A stretch of 64,000 bases of DNA from positions 39,060 to 103,059 of the forward strand of contig NZ_JACJKH010000012.1 in the NCBI RefSeq assembly GCF_016900655.1. The letters are read 5' to 3'. Source of the DNA: Drancourtella massiliensis (GTDB lineage Bacteria > Bacillota > Clostridia > Lachnospirales > Lachnospiraceae). The position numbers were made by a program, and so were the translations under genes. The notes beneath the pieces are model-generated. The model had not been told where the DNA came from. It searched no databases and saw only the letters and a list, made by a program, of their open reading frames with translations. Position 1 is the stretch's first letter; each line of letters begins with the position of its first letter. Shown here piece after piece: positions 16,917-26,098 of this stretch.

Positions 16917-18964
16917 TGGGTGATATCATCAATGTGGGATTCATAGGTAATCCAAACTGTGGAAAAACAACTCTGTTTAACGCCTATACAGGGGCTAATC
17001 TGAAAGTGGCAAACTGGCCGGGCGTAACAGTCGAAAAAAAAGAGGGAATGACCGAGTACGAAGGGGATCGTTTCAAATTGATCGACCTTCCTGGAATCTA
17101 CAGTCTGACTTCTTATACAATGGAAGAAACCGTATCAAGAGAATGTATTATGAGTGATGACGTCGATGTCATCGTTGACGTTGTGGACGCCTCGTCTCTG
17201 GAGCGCAACCTTTATCTGACTCTCCAGCTGATCGAGCTTGGAAAACCTGTCGTTCTTGCACTGAATATGATGGACATCGTAGAAGAACGGGGCATGGAAA
17301 TCGACCTTCACCGTCTTCCGGAAATGCTTGGTATCCCTGCGATACCGGTTTCCGCGAGAAAACGGACCGGTCTTTCCATCCTGATGCATGCGGTCAAACA
17401 CCACGAAGGGCTGACCGGCCAGGATCCGCTGATCCACCACCACCAGGAAAAAGAGGCAAGTTCTTCCCACCGCCACAACCATCATGCGGAATATGCCATG
17501 GTATACAGCGATGAAATCGAAGATAAAATCGATATACTTATCGAACGGCTCTCCGCACAGGATCCTGATCTTTCAAATAAAAGATGGCATGCCATCAAGC
17601 TTTTGGAGCATGACCCGGTCGTCATGAAAAATCATCCTGTCATGCTGGATGATGTAGCTTCTGAAAGTCTGGAAAAAGATATCATCAATCAGAAATATGA
17701 TTTTATAGAAGAAATTATTCAGGAGGTTCTCGTCAACAAAAGCGCAAAAGCAGAAATGACAGAAAAAATTGATCGTTATCTGACAAGCCGCTATCTTGGC
17801 CTTCCGATTTTTCTTCTGATTATGGCTTTTGTATTTTTTGTAACGTTTACAGTCGGTGACTGGCTGAAAGGATATTTTGAGCTGGCTCTTGTCTGGTTCT
17901 CGGATCTGGTGACCGGCGGACTTTCCGCAGTCCATACGAATCCACTGATTCAGTCTCTTGTCGTGGATGGAATTATCTCCGGTGTAGGCGGCATCCTGAC
18001 TTTCCTGCCGAATATTTTCATCCTGTTTCTGGCACTTGCCTTTCTGGAAGACAGTGGGTATATGTCACGTGTCGCATACGTCATGGATGATCTGATGAGC
18101 CGTCTCGGACTCTCCGGCCGTGCTTTCATCCCGCTCCTTCTTGGATTCGGATGTTCGGTTCCCGCTGTCATGGCATCCCGTGCTCTGGAACACCGGAAAG
18201 ACCGGCTGAAGACCATTCTTGTTACACCGTTTATGTCCTGCAGTGCAAGGCTTCCAATTTATGTCCTGTTCTCTTCCATGTTTTTTGGAAAATACAGCAT
18301 GCTCGTATGCTACTCCATGTATCTGCTTGGTATTGTGGTGGCCATCACGGCGACTTTCGTCATTTCAAAATTTGACGGTAGTAAAGCGGAACACGCACTG
18401 CTCATTGAACTTCCGGAGTACAAGACTCCAAATGCTCACACGATTGCCATCTATGTATGGGAAAAGGTAAAGGACTATCTCTCCAAAGCAGGTACCGTCA
18501 TCTTCATCGCCTCCATTATAATGTGGGGTGTCATGAACCTTGGACCGCATGGCTTTGTATCCGATATTTCCGAGAGTTTCGGGGCAATCATCGGAAAGGC
18601 CCTTGTCCCTTTACTTGCTCCGGCGGGACTTGGGTACTGGCAGATCGCCGTTGCTCTGATCTCCGGTATTGCTGCAAAAGAAGTCGTTGTTTCCAGCTGC
18701 AGCGTTCTTTTTGGCATCGCCAATATTACGACTTCCGCAGGTATGGACAGCATGGTATCTGTCCTTGCTTCCATGGGATTTGGCGCAGCCAACGCCTACG
18801 CAATGATGGTTTTCTGTCTTCTCTATGTTCCATGTATGGCAACGATCGGAACGATCCACAGAGAAGTGGGAAAGACAAGTATCACTGTCGCGTTCGCCTG
18901 CTTCCAGCTTGTCATTGCATGGATTTTCGCAGTGATTTTCTACCATATCGGACTGCTGTTTTAA
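16916..18964 (+). CDS. feoB: Ferrous iron transporter FeoB
   Basis: FeoB of 682 residues imports Fe2+ across the cytoplasmic membrane. The N-terminal G domain has G1 GNPNCGKTT (11-19), G3 DLPG and G4 NMMD; a helical GDI domain follows, then about 8-10 membrane helices with the gate motifs GFGCSVPAVMASR and TPFMSCSARLPIY, including the conserved cysteines. Between the G and GDI domains (about residues 172-192) lies a histidine-rich stretch with seven His. The start overlaps the feoA stop (TAATG). Iron-dependent control is expected from the family but not shown by the sequence. Confidence 0.96.
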   Translation: MGDIINVGFIGNPNCGKTTLFNAYTGANLKVANWPGVTVEKKEGMTEYEGDRFKLIDLPGIYSLTSYTMEETVSRECIMSDDVDVIVDVVDASSLERNLYLTLQLIELGKPVVLALNMMDIVEERGMEIDLHRLPEMLGIPAIPVSARKRTGLSILMHAVKHHEGLTGQDPLIHHHQEKEASSSHRHNHHAEYAMVYSDEIEDKIDILIERLSAQDPDLSNKRWHAIKLLEHDPVVMKNHPVMLDDVASESLEKDIINQKYDFIEEIIQEVLVNKSAKAEMTEKIDRYLTSRYLGLPIFLLIMAFVFFVTFTVGDWLKGYFELALVWFSDLVTGGLSAVHTNPLIQSLVVDGIISGVGGILTFLPNIFILFLALAFLEDSGYMSRVAYVMDDLMSRLGLSGRAFIPLLLGFGCSVPAVMASRALEHRKDRLKTILVTPFMSCSARLPIYVLFSSMFFGKYSMLVCYSMYLLGIVVAITATFVISKFDGSKAEHALLIELPEYKTPNAHTIAIYVWEKVKDYLSKAGTVIFIASIIMWGVMNLGPHGFVSDISESFGAIIGKALVPLLAPAGLGYWQIAVALISGIAAKEVVVSSCSVLFGIANITTSAGMDSMVSVLASMGFGAANAYAMMVFCLLYVPCMATIGTIHREVGKTSITVAFACFQLVIAWIFAVIFYHIGLLF

Positions 18965-18978
18965 ATAAGAGAGAAAAC

Positions 18979-19032
18979 AAAGACCCTTTCCGGTCTCCGG
19001 CTGATTACAGGCCGCCCGGAAAGGGTCTTTTT
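18979..19032. terminator. Shared terminator between feoB and aldehyde dehydrogenase gene
   Basis: Arms AAAGACCCTTTCCGG (18979-18993) and CCGGAAAGGGTCTTT (19016-19030) form a 15-bp stem followed by T on the plus strand. Convergent genes share it. Confidence 0.88.
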
Positions 19033-20395
19033 ACATAAACTTTTTTATCAAATTAAGATGATCCCGAAACGGCGGGTACCGGAAAGGAATGTCTACAAGA
19101 ACCGATTTTTTGAGGATACTTTTCTCATGCGTAAAGGTATCAAAACTTGCCTTCCCATGATATTTCCCCATTCCGGACTGCCCTACTCCTCCAAACGGCA
19201 GATATGGTGTTGCCAGATGGACTACCGTATCATTGATACAACCTCCTCCGTAGGATAGCTTTTCAAGAATGTAGGACTCCCTTTTTTTGTCCCTCGTAAA
19301 CAGATACAGCGCCAGCGGGCTTGACTGCGCTTCAATGGCAGCTGCCGCTTCCCGCAGATCATAGTAGGACATGATCGGCAGAACCGGCCCGAATATCTCT
19401 TCTTTCATCACAGCGTCATCCCAGGTGATGCCATCCATCACTGTCGGCTCAATCCGAAGCGTGGTACTGTCGGTCTTGCCGCCGTAAATGACTTTATTTT
19501 CATTGATCAGTCCACTGATACGTTTGAAGTGCCTCTGGTTGATAATCGCCGGATACTCCTCATTTTCCAGCGGTTTCTGGCCGTACATCTTCTGAATCTG
19601 TCTGATAATATAATGAATCAGCCTTTTCTTTACACTGTGCTGCACCAGTACATAATCCGGTGCCACACAGGTCTGTCCGGCATTCAAAAACTTCCCCCAG
19701 ACAATCCGTTTTGCCGCGGTTCTTAAATCCGCTGTCTCATCAACAATGCAAGGGCTCTTTCCCCCAAGCTCCAGGCTGACAGGAGTTAGATGTCTGGCTG
19801 CCTTCTCCATCACGGATTTTCCTACTTTCGGACTTCCCGTAAAGAAAATATAGTCAAACTTTTCATTGAGGAGCGCCTCGTTCTCCTCCCGGCCGCCTGT
19901 CACAACTGTGACATACCAGGATGGAAACACTTCCCGAATCATCTCCTGAATCATCGCAGATGTATGCACCGAGTAGGAAGACGGCTTAAGGACTGCACAG
20001 TTTCCTGCACTGACCGCGCCAATCAGAGGTGCCACCGTAAGCTGAAAAGGATAATTCCACGGAGCCATAATAAGTACGACACCATAAGGCTCTCTGTAAA
20101 TAAAAGAGGCAGACGGGAACTGAGATACCGGCGTCCTGACTCTTCTTGGCTTCGCCCAAAGTGTCAGATGTTTCATGGCAAACCTGATTTCCTCTTTTAC
20201 CATTCCGATCTCAGTCATATATCCTTCCGTGCCGGATTTTCCGAGATCCTTATTGAGGGCATCCAGAATCCGTGACTCATTCTCATCCATCCATTTCAGA
20301 AGTCTGCCAAGATAAAATACCCTGAATCCCGTTTTCTTCGTTTTCCCTGTCTTAAAAAACTCTTTCTGCCGTCTTACCAATCCTTTGTACTCCAT
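19031..20395 (-). CDS. Aldehyde dehydrogenase (ALDH3-like)
   Basis: This 454-residue NAD(P)-dependent aldehyde dehydrogenase oxidises aldehydes to acids. The catalytic glutamate is in LELGGKSPCIV and the nucleophilic cysteine in NAGQTCVAPDY; the NAD-binding APWNYPFQLT and the C-terminal PFGGVGQSGMGKYHG are conserved. Length and the hydrophobic end fit the class 3 (fatty aldehyde) group. It is followed by the terminator shared with feoB and preceded at 16 bp by a PHP-domain gene, suggesting cotranscription. The physiological substrate is not evident. Confidence 0.92.
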   Translation of the reverse strand: MEYKGLVRRQKEFFKTGKTKKTGFRVFYLGRLLKWMDENESRILDALNKDLGKSGTEGYMTEIGMVKEEIRFAMKHLTLWAKPRRVRTPVSQFPSASFIYREPYGVVLIMAPWNYPFQLTVAPLIGAVSAGNCAVLKPSSYSVHTSAMIQEMIREVFPSWYVTVVTGGREENEALLNEKFDYIFFTGSPKVGKSVMEKAARHLTPVSLELGGKSPCIVDETADLRTAAKRIVWGKFLNAGQTCVAPDYVLVQHSVKKRLIHYIIRQIQKMYGQKPLENEEYPAIINQRHFKRISGLINENKVIYGGKTDSTTLRIEPTVMDGITWDDAVMKEEIFGPVLPIMSYYDLREAAAAIEAQSSPLALYLFTRDKKRESYILEKLSYGGGCINDTVVHLATPYLPFGGVGQSGMGKYHGKASFDTFTHEKSILKKSVLVDIPFRYPPFRDHLNLIKKFM

Positions 20396-20411
20396 TCCTT
20401 CTCCTTTCCAG

Positions 20412-21263
20412 CTAGTCTCTTAATTTCTGCATTTTTTCTTTTTTTGCCTCCCGCAGGTAAGGAATCTCGATCGGATCAATCGGATCTACCGGACTTTCTA
20501 CCTTCATCTTTTTCTGTCTGCTCCTGCGTTTCAAAAGCTCTCCACCTTTGTTGTAGAACCAGAAACTGTATGCGAGAAGCTTATTTGCCTTCCCCATCTT
20601 ATCTTTCACCGTTTTGTTATAAAATCTTCCGCCGGCTTTTACAATCTGATTCTGACGGATCAAATTGATCAGTTCGGTTTCACATGTGGCTGTTCCCGCA
20701 AATTCTGTATACGCGGTACTTACACATTCGATCTTATGGGCATCGCTGCCTCCGGTTCCCGGTTTATTATATTTCTTTGCGAGTCTGGCCGCGCCTTCAT
20801 TTGACTCCTCAGACTCGCACGCATTAAATACCTCAATAAAATCAAACCGCTTAATCAGCTCCGGGGATTTATAAAACCGCTTTGTATTTGTAAAACTCAG
20901 ATATTTTTCACCACACGGATGGGCCGGTCCAAGCACACCTCCATTTTTGTGTACCAGATCAATCAACATGGTAAGCGGCAGCCCGCGCATCTCCAGAAGA
21001 CGCATTTTCCGCCCCTCCGGCATAATGACAAGAAAATGCCCCGCATCTCTCGTGTCGTATTCGATCCCCTTAAATACCATAAAATCCTGGTACTTTTTCC
21101 CTTTCAACTCATTTTTCCAGTATCGGTATCCATTGTAAGTATCGTGGTCGGTAACAACCATTCCATCATATCCATTATCGATCAGCTTTTCGATATATTC
21201 TTCAATGCCTACTTTGCTGTCAATCGATCCTTCTTTTACATGACAATGCATATCCAGCTTCAT
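20412..21263 (-). CDS. PHP-domain phosphoesterase
   Basis: This 283-residue protein has a polymerase-and-histidinol-phosphatase fold. Metal ligands are visible in LDMHCHVKEGS near the start, VVTDHDTYNGY near residue 40, GPAHPCG near 115 and GGSDAH near 175. Members hydrolyse phosphate esters such as nucleoside 3',5'-bisphosphates or short RNA; substrate unassigned here. The ATG at 21263 follows AAGGGGG at seven bases. A TATAAT element about 30 bp upstream marks a likely promoter, though its -35 is weak. Confidence 0.85.
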   Translation of the reverse strand: MKLDMHCHVKEGSIDSKVGIEEYIEKLIDNGYDGMVVTDHDTYNGYRYWKNELKGKKYQDFMVFKGIEYDTRDAGHFLVIMPEGRKMRLLEMRGLPLTMLIDLVHKNGGVLGPAHPCGEKYLSFTNTKRFYKSPELIKRFDFIEVFNACESEESNEGAARLAKKYNKPGTGGSDAHKIECVSTAYTEFAGTATCETELINLIRQNQIVKAGGRFYNKTVKDKMGKANKLLAYSFWFYNKGGELLKRRSRQKKMKVESPVDPIDPIEIPYLREAKKEKMQKLRD

Positions 21264-21376
21264 ACACAAGCCCCCTTTTGCTTACAGGCTTATTATACCC
21301 TTTTTTCAGAAAGGCAGTAATACTGTCCGCATTTTCTGATTCCCACAGTCAGATTTTCTCCCTTATTCATTTTCGT

Positions 21377-22096
21377 TTATTCGTTCTCATCAGAATCCAG
21401 AATGTTTCTCGCCATTTCAATTTCGGATTCTACCGATTTCTTTTCCCGAATTTCTTTTGCTTTACTGCGCTCGATCTTTGCAATCTTACTTGACTTCAGA
21501 GCATACTGGATGCAGATTCCAAGAACTGCCAGAGCAATGCTCACTCCGTAGAATGCAATTGTACTGTCAAACGGCAGGTAGCGGGATGCTACAATACCGC
21601 CGAGAACACCTCCGCCGATTCCCATGACCGGTATAATCATCGGATCACCGAAAACGGCTGCCAGAATCGCAAATAACAGTGCTGCCGCTGCCGCGATGCC
21701 AAGTGCAATGTAGCCTCTGCCGCCCGCAAGTGCCAGGGCACTTACAAAAATGGCCACAAACGAAAATACGAATGCCCCGAATTTGCGGAATACCGCCTCG
21801 AATGCTGCAAGAAGCACTCCCGCTGCTGCGCATACGCCGATCATGATCCAACCGTCCAGATTCAAATACCAGGACGCCGCCAGTCCAGCAGTCACACCAA
21901 GCAGAAGCCCCTGCAGAGCAAACAGAACATATTTACACTTCGCTCCAAAGAAAACCATCAGCAGCGCGATCACACCAGCCACAACAGCTGCCACTGTTCC
22001 TCCTTCCGAAAAGATCCACGAGAAATCCATGTTCTTCAATCCATCTTCAAAGAGCAGCCGGCTTATCTGATCTGCTGCTTCAAATACTCTTTCCAT
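21377..22096 (-). CDS. Polytopic membrane protein, DUF4203/TMEM198-like
   Basis: This 239-residue protein has about seven closely spaced hydrophobic helices, rich in Ala and Gly (residues about 25-200), and a charged C-terminal tail of about 40 residues rich in Lys and Glu. The spacing and the GxxxG-rich helices resemble the DUF4203/TMEM198 family, but this is a loose assignment. The ATG at 22096 has AGGAG eight bases upstream. It has a long 5' leader of about 255 nt from the promoter at 22359-22387. Function unknown. Confidence 0.7.
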   Translation of the reverse strand: MERVFEAADQISRLLFEDGLKNMDFSWIFSEGGTVAAVVAGVIALLMVFFGAKCKYVLFALQGLLLGVTAGLAASWYLNLDGWIMIGVCAAAGVLLAAFEAVFRKFGAFVFSFVAIFVSALALAGGRGYIALGIAAAAALLFAILAAVFGDPMIIPVMGIGGGVLGGIVASRYLPFDSTIAFYGVSIALAVLGICIQYALKSSKIAKIERSKAKEIREKKSVESEIEMARNILDSDENE

Positions 22097-22352
22097 CTTT
22101 GTCTCTCCTTTGTATATTATTTGATACTCTTTTCGTTTCCCTCCTACTTGTATTTTAATACAAAACTGATATTCCCGCAACACGAAAGATGGACGCCGAT
22201 GCTTATCTGATCATCAACGCCCATCCTCACTTTGTTGGTTCTTCAGTCATTCGTTAACCTTCCCTTTCTCAGATTATATGAGTTATAAATGTGTTTTCGG
22301 TGGTCCGTACCTTCCTTTCTGAAATCCTTTCTGATTTCTATTTCTTTTTCTT
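22097..22352 (-). other. Long structured 5' leader of the DUF4203-like gene
   Basis: This gene-free stretch contains a strong hairpin with 14-bp arms GATGGACGCCGATG / CATCAACGCCCATC (22188-22225, some G-U pairs on the transcript) and a seven-codon open frame MTEEPTK behind AAGG. There is no T run after the hairpin, so it is not a terminator. I do not recognise a riboswitch. Confidence 0.4.
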
Positions 22353-22358
22353 GTCCTA

Positions 22359-22387
22359 ATATTACCATCCCTTCTTATTTTTGTCAA
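22359..22387 (-). promoter_or_regulatory. Promoter of the DUF4203-like gene
   Basis: TTGACA (22382-22387), a 17-bp spacer and TAATAT (22359-22364) on the minus strand. Confidence 0.75.
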
Positions 22388-22471
22388 TATATTTTTCTGT
22401 TTCCATCTGTTTTTTCTTTCTTTACATTATTTCCTTTTTAAATTATCTGTTGATTCAGGCGCCCCGGCACA

Positions 22472-22513
22472 CAAAAAAAGATACCATACCGTCCTCTGAC
22501 CATATGGTATCTT
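22472..22513 (-). terminator. Terminator after the DUF6465 gene
   Basis: Stem AAGATACCATA / TATGGTATCTT is followed on the minus strand by TTTTTTTG. Confidence 0.87.
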
Positions 22514-22532
22514 CTCTGCCTTTTTCCGTACA

Positions 22533-22976
22533 TTAGTATGCAACTTTTCCGGAATCTGTCCCGTTTACCACATAGTAAACTGCAGCTTCCTCCGGCTTTA
22601 CATAAAGTGTGATATCTTTGATATCGCCCACTTTTTTTCCATTTGCCTTTGTCCAGTCTTTTTTGACTGCAGCGATCATATCTTTTTCCTCTACTTCTTT
22701 TCCGAAGTACTGAACAAATGTCCTTACTTTGATTTCTTTCTTTGCAGTTTTTTTTGCAGCTGTCTTCTTTGCAGTCTTTACTGTCTTTTCTGCTGCTTCT
22801 TTCACAGCCTCTTTTACTTCTTCTGTTTTTTCAGCTACTGCTTCTTTTACAGCTTCTGTCTTTTCCACAGCCGCTTCTTTCACAGCCTCTGTTTTCTCTG
22901 CTGCCGCTTTTGCAGTTTCCGCCGCTGCAGCTTCTGTCTTTGCAGTTACCTTTGCCAATGTGCGTTTTCTTGCCAT
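22533..22976 (-). CDS. DUF6465 protein with 11-residue repeats
   Basis: This 147-residue protein has two parts. Residues about 10-80 are almost only Ala, Lys, Glu, Thr and Val, with EKTE recurring at residues 27, 38 and 49, an exact 11-residue period that favours a long amphipathic helix. Residues about 83-147 form a compact domain (VRTFVQYFGKEVEEKDMI... ending GTDSGKVAY) that I recognise as DUF6465, common in Lachnospiraceae. The N-terminus is basic (MARKRTLAK). Function is unknown; the helix recalls LEA or histone-like proteins. It has its own promoter and terminator. Confidence 0.82.
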   Translation of the reverse strand: MARKRTLAKVTAKTEAAAAETAKAAAEKTEAVKEAAVEKTEAVKEAVAEKTEEVKEAVKEAAEKTVKTAKKTAAKKTAKKEIKVRTFVQYFGKEVEEKDMIAAVKKDWTKANGKKVGDIKDITLYVKPEEAAVYYVVNGTDSGKVAY

Positions 22977-23046
22977 AATAAATCCTCCTAATGAAAACTG
23001 TCACCTGTTGTCATTCTTTTCTGCCTTACTACGCCAGCTGTCCATT

Positions 23047-23074
23047 ATTATAGCACAAATTTTTCAAAATGCAA
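23047..23074 (-). promoter_or_regulatory. Promoter of the DUF6465 gene
   Basis: TTGCAT (23069-23074), a 16-bp spacer and TATAAT (23047-23052) on the minus strand. Confidence 0.7.
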
Positions 23075-23086
23075 GAAAAGAGCATT

Positions 23087-24127
23087 TTATTCATGAATCC
23101 TGAATTTATATACTGTTGTTGTCTGATAAGTCTCCCCTGCCTTGCACACCGGTGCCTCAAAGTTTTCGTGATGTACCGCATCCGGGAAGTACTGTGTCTC
23201 AAAGCAGACTGCCGCATGTTTTCCGTAATGCTTTCCGCCTTTTCCTGTTTCATTTTCAATACCGTTTCCCGTATACATCTGGATTCCCGGAAGGTCCGTC
23301 AGGACTTCCATCGAAATACCGGTTTCCGGTGAATACACCTCTGCTGCTTTCTCACAATTTCCCTGATTGCCAAGAGCCCAATTATGATCATATCCGCCTG
23401 CAAGCTTCAACGGCTCATAGTCTGCCCCGATATCCTGCCCGATCGCTTTTGCCTGACGGAAATCCATCGGTGTTCCTGTCACATCGATCAGCTTTCCGGT
23501 CGGAATCAGTTTATCGTCTGTCTCTGTAAACGCATCTGCGTCAAGACATACGACATGGTTCAGAATCGTATTTTCCCCTTCTCCGTTTAAATTAAAATAA
23601 CTGTGGTTGGTCAGGTTCAGAATTGTGTCTTCACCCGGAATTGCCCTGTAGGAAATTTTCACTTCATTGTTCTCTGTCAAAGTATAAGTAACTTCAATTC
23701 TGACATCTCCCGGATAGCCCTGATCCCCGTCCGGACTGAACAGGGCAAAAGTAATACTCTGCGCATCCGACTGCTTTACTTCCCACAGTCTCTTGTTATA
23801 AAAGTTCAGTCCGCTGTGCAGGTTGTTTCCATTTTCATTTGCGTCCAGGCGGAATGTCTTTCCACCAAGTTCAAAAGAAGCCCCCGCAATTCTGTTTGCG
23901 TTTCTGCCGACAGTTGCGCCAAAGAAACTTGCTCCTGTCTCATATCCGGACACATCGTCGTATCCGAGTACTACATCCCTTTTCCGACTGTTTTTGTCCA
24001 CTACCATAATGTTTACAAGGGTTGCACCATAGTCGGTTACTTTCAGCTCCATTCCATTTTCATTTTCCATTGTGTAAAGCGATGCCTGCACACCTGCCCT
24101 TGTCTGTCCAAAATTTTCCTTTTTCAT
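23087..24127 (-). CDS. galM: Aldose 1-epimerase (mutarotase)
   Basis: This 346-residue enzyme interconverts alpha and beta anomers of hexoses. The catalytic histidine lies in NLTNHSYFNLNG and the catalytic glutamate in CFETQYFPD; GRNANRIAG near residue 75 and GGYDHNW are also typical. It lies downstream of the arabinose genes but behind their terminator, so it may be transcribed separately. Galactose genes are not nearby; a role in arabinose or general sugar handling is possible. Confidence 0.93.
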   Translation of the reverse strand: MKKENFGQTRAGVQASLYTMENENGMELKVTDYGATLVNIMVVDKNSRKRDVVLGYDDVSGYETGASFFGATVGRNANRIAGASFELGGKTFRLDANENGNNLHSGLNFYNKRLWEVKQSDAQSITFALFSPDGDQGYPGDVRIEVTYTLTENNEVKISYRAIPGEDTILNLTNHSYFNLNGEGENTILNHVVCLDADAFTETDDKLIPTGKLIDVTGTPMDFRQAKAIGQDIGADYEPLKLAGGYDHNWALGNQGNCEKAAEVYSPETGISMEVLTDLPGIQMYTGNGIENETGKGGKHYGKHAAVCFETQYFPDAVHHENFEAPVCKAGETYQTTTVYKFRIHE

Positions 24128-24206
24128 TCATCTACCATACGCCTTTCGGCTTCCTTTCTTTCAAACATTTCTGCCTTTTATTTTACACCTAATTTCTCTG
24201 CATGAA

Positions 24207-24248
24207 AAGAAGCATTACAAAGACTGTTTCATTTTCTTTGTAATGCTT
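24207..24248 (-). terminator. Terminator after araA and the permease remnant
   Basis: Perfect 14-bp stem AAGCATTACAAAGA / TCTTTGTAATGCTT (24210-24223 and 24235-24248), followed on the minus strand by CTTTTC. Confidence 0.8.
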
Positions 24249-24261
24249 CCTGACTGATCCG

Positions 24262-24570
24262 CTATTTCTTCTCTTTGACTTTTCCAAGTATGGACTGGAG
24301 GACAATAAAGAAGCATAACAATGCGGAAAGAACAATTCTTACCCACCAGCTCGACAAGGTCCCCTGAGTAGTAATCAGACTTGTAATCGTACCTTTAATC
24401 AGGACTCCGAACAGCGTACCGATCGGTGTTCCTACACCTCCGCTCAGAAGCGTACCTCCGATAACCGCCGCCGAGATCGCATCCATTTCCAGTCCTTTTG
24501 CCTGTTCCACGAACCCGGCACAGCTATTGAGGCAGAATACAAAGATACGGCCTGTATTTTCTATTCTTCC
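24262..24570 (-). pseudogene. C-terminal remnant of a sugar ABC transporter permease
   Basis: Immediately after the araA stop codon, and in the same frame, 102 codons encode the C-terminal end of a ribose/galactofuranose-type ABC permease (RbsC/YtfT/YjfF family): LNSCAG, GLEMDAISAAVIGGTLLSGG, GTPIGTLFGVLI and GTLSSWW. The family is normally about 320-340 residues, so roughly the first two thirds are missing. No ATG-led frame with a ribosome binding site is present; an internal GTG at 24510 is weak. This looks like the scar of a deletion that removed a transporter next to araA. Confidence 0.82.
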
Positions 24571-26070
24571 TTATTTACGATATGCTGCTGCATTCCATCT
24601 GAGTTCATTTTTCAGATTCCGGATATTGGTGTCTTTATCGATATAAACCGCCTCAATACCCATTGCATCCGCCCAGTCTCCCATCTGTTCCGCGGTAATG
24701 TCATAGGAGAATGCCGTGTGGTGCGCTCCTCCACAGAGGATCCATGCCTCTGCGCCGGTCTGAAGATTTGGTTCCGGTGTCCAGAAAGCGGTTGCAACCG
24801 GAAGTTTCGGCATCGGTTTTTCCGTTTTTTTACAATTGACATTGTTGATAATCAGGCGGAACCTGTCTCCAAGATCAATGAGAGAAGTTGCAATCGCCGG
24901 ACCTTCCTTTGCCGTGAATACAAGACGTGCCGGATCTTCTCTGTCACCCATGCTGAGCGGCTGCACTTTGATACTGATCGGACCGTCCGCAATAGTCGGG
25001 CAGACCTCCAGCATATGAGCCTGAAGAATGCCTTCTTTTCCAGGAACCAGATTGTAGGTATAATCTTCCATAAAGGAAGTTCCCTTTGCGTCTTTCATTC
25101 CTTCCGTCATGATTTTCATAATCCGAAGCATGGCTGCAGTCTTCCAGTCTCCTTCTGCGCCAAATCCGTAACCTTTTTCCATCAGTCTCTGGATTGCAAG
25201 CCCCGGAAGCTGCTTTAAACTTCCAAGATCACCAAAATGAGTCACAATTGCCTGATAGTTCTTCTCTTCCAGGAACCGTTCAAATCCAATTTCGATCTGT
25301 GCCTGTACGGCAACATGTTTCCGGAATTCTTCCGGATCTCTTCCTTCCAGAAGAATATCATATTTATCATAATATTCCTCTACCAGAGAACTTACTTCTC
25401 CTTCTTTTACATCTTCGACCGCTTCCGCGATTTCGTTAACCGGATAAGCATCTACTTCCCATCCAAATTTAATCTGTGCCTCTACCTTGTCTCCATCCGT
25501 TACGGCTACATTTCTCATATTATCGGCCACCCTCATGACACGTACATGGCTGCTTTCGATCACACCCACAGCTGTACGCATCCAGGATGCAATTTTTTCC
25601 TGTACCTGTCTGTCAGACCAGTGTCCCACAACAATTTTTCTCTCGATTCCCATCCTGGTAAAGATATGGCCGAACTCACGGCCTCCATGTGCAGACTGGT
25701 TTTCGTTCATGAAATCCATATCAATGGTATCATATGGAATTTCCTGATTGAACTGAGTGTGCAGGTGAAGAAGCGGCTTCCTGTATTCCTGAAGTCCGAG
25801 AATCCAGGATTTTGCCGGTGAGAACGTATGCATCCACGTGATGACACCTGCACATTCCTCATCTGTGTTTGCCTCATTAAAGGTCTTTCTGATCAGCTCG
25901 TTTGTGATCAGCGTCGGTTTCCAGACAATCTCATACGGAAGAACTCCGGATGCATTCAGCGCCTCCACGATCTTCTGCGCATGCTCTGCCACATGAGCCA
26001 GACACTCGTCTCCGTAAAGATCCTGCGATCCTGTACAGAACCAGAACTTGTAGTTTTTCTGCTTTAACAT
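24571..26070 (-). CDS. araA: L-arabinose isomerase
   Basis: This 499-residue metal-dependent enzyme converts L-arabinose to L-ribulose. The sequence FWFCTGSQDLYGDECL at the start, the metal-ligand glutamates in EGDWKTAAMLRIMK and the C-terminal GGAHHTAFSYDIT are diagnostic. The ATG follows GGAGGAG. It starts 28 bp after araR and should be cotranscribed with it; the kinase lies upstream past a NUDIX gene. araD is not seen in the window. Confidence 0.97.
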   Translation of the reverse strand: MLKQKNYKFWFCTGSQDLYGDECLAHVAEHAQKIVEALNASGVLPYEIVWKPTLITNELIRKTFNEANTDEECAGVITWMHTFSPAKSWILGLQEYRKPLLHLHTQFNQEIPYDTIDMDFMNENQSAHGGREFGHIFTRMGIERKIVVGHWSDRQVQEKIASWMRTAVGVIESSHVRVMRVADNMRNVAVTDGDKVEAQIKFGWEVDAYPVNEIAEAVEDVKEGEVSSLVEEYYDKYDILLEGRDPEEFRKHVAVQAQIEIGFERFLEEKNYQAIVTHFGDLGSLKQLPGLAIQRLMEKGYGFGAEGDWKTAAMLRIMKIMTEGMKDAKGTSFMEDYTYNLVPGKEGILQAHMLEVCPTIADGPISIKVQPLSMGDREDPARLVFTAKEGPAIATSLIDLGDRFRLIINNVNCKKTEKPMPKLPVATAFWTPEPNLQTGAEAWILCGGAHHTAFSYDITAEQMGDWADAMGIEAVYIDKDTNIRNLKNELRWNAAAYRK

Positions 26071-26098
26071 TGTTTTCTCCTCCTGTTTTATTGATTTA

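Noticed and set aside
22097..22190. A 26-codon frame in the leader of the DUF4203-like gene
   Set aside because: Its putative ribosome binding site abuts the ATG, and it overlaps the strong hairpin; too little support to call a gene.
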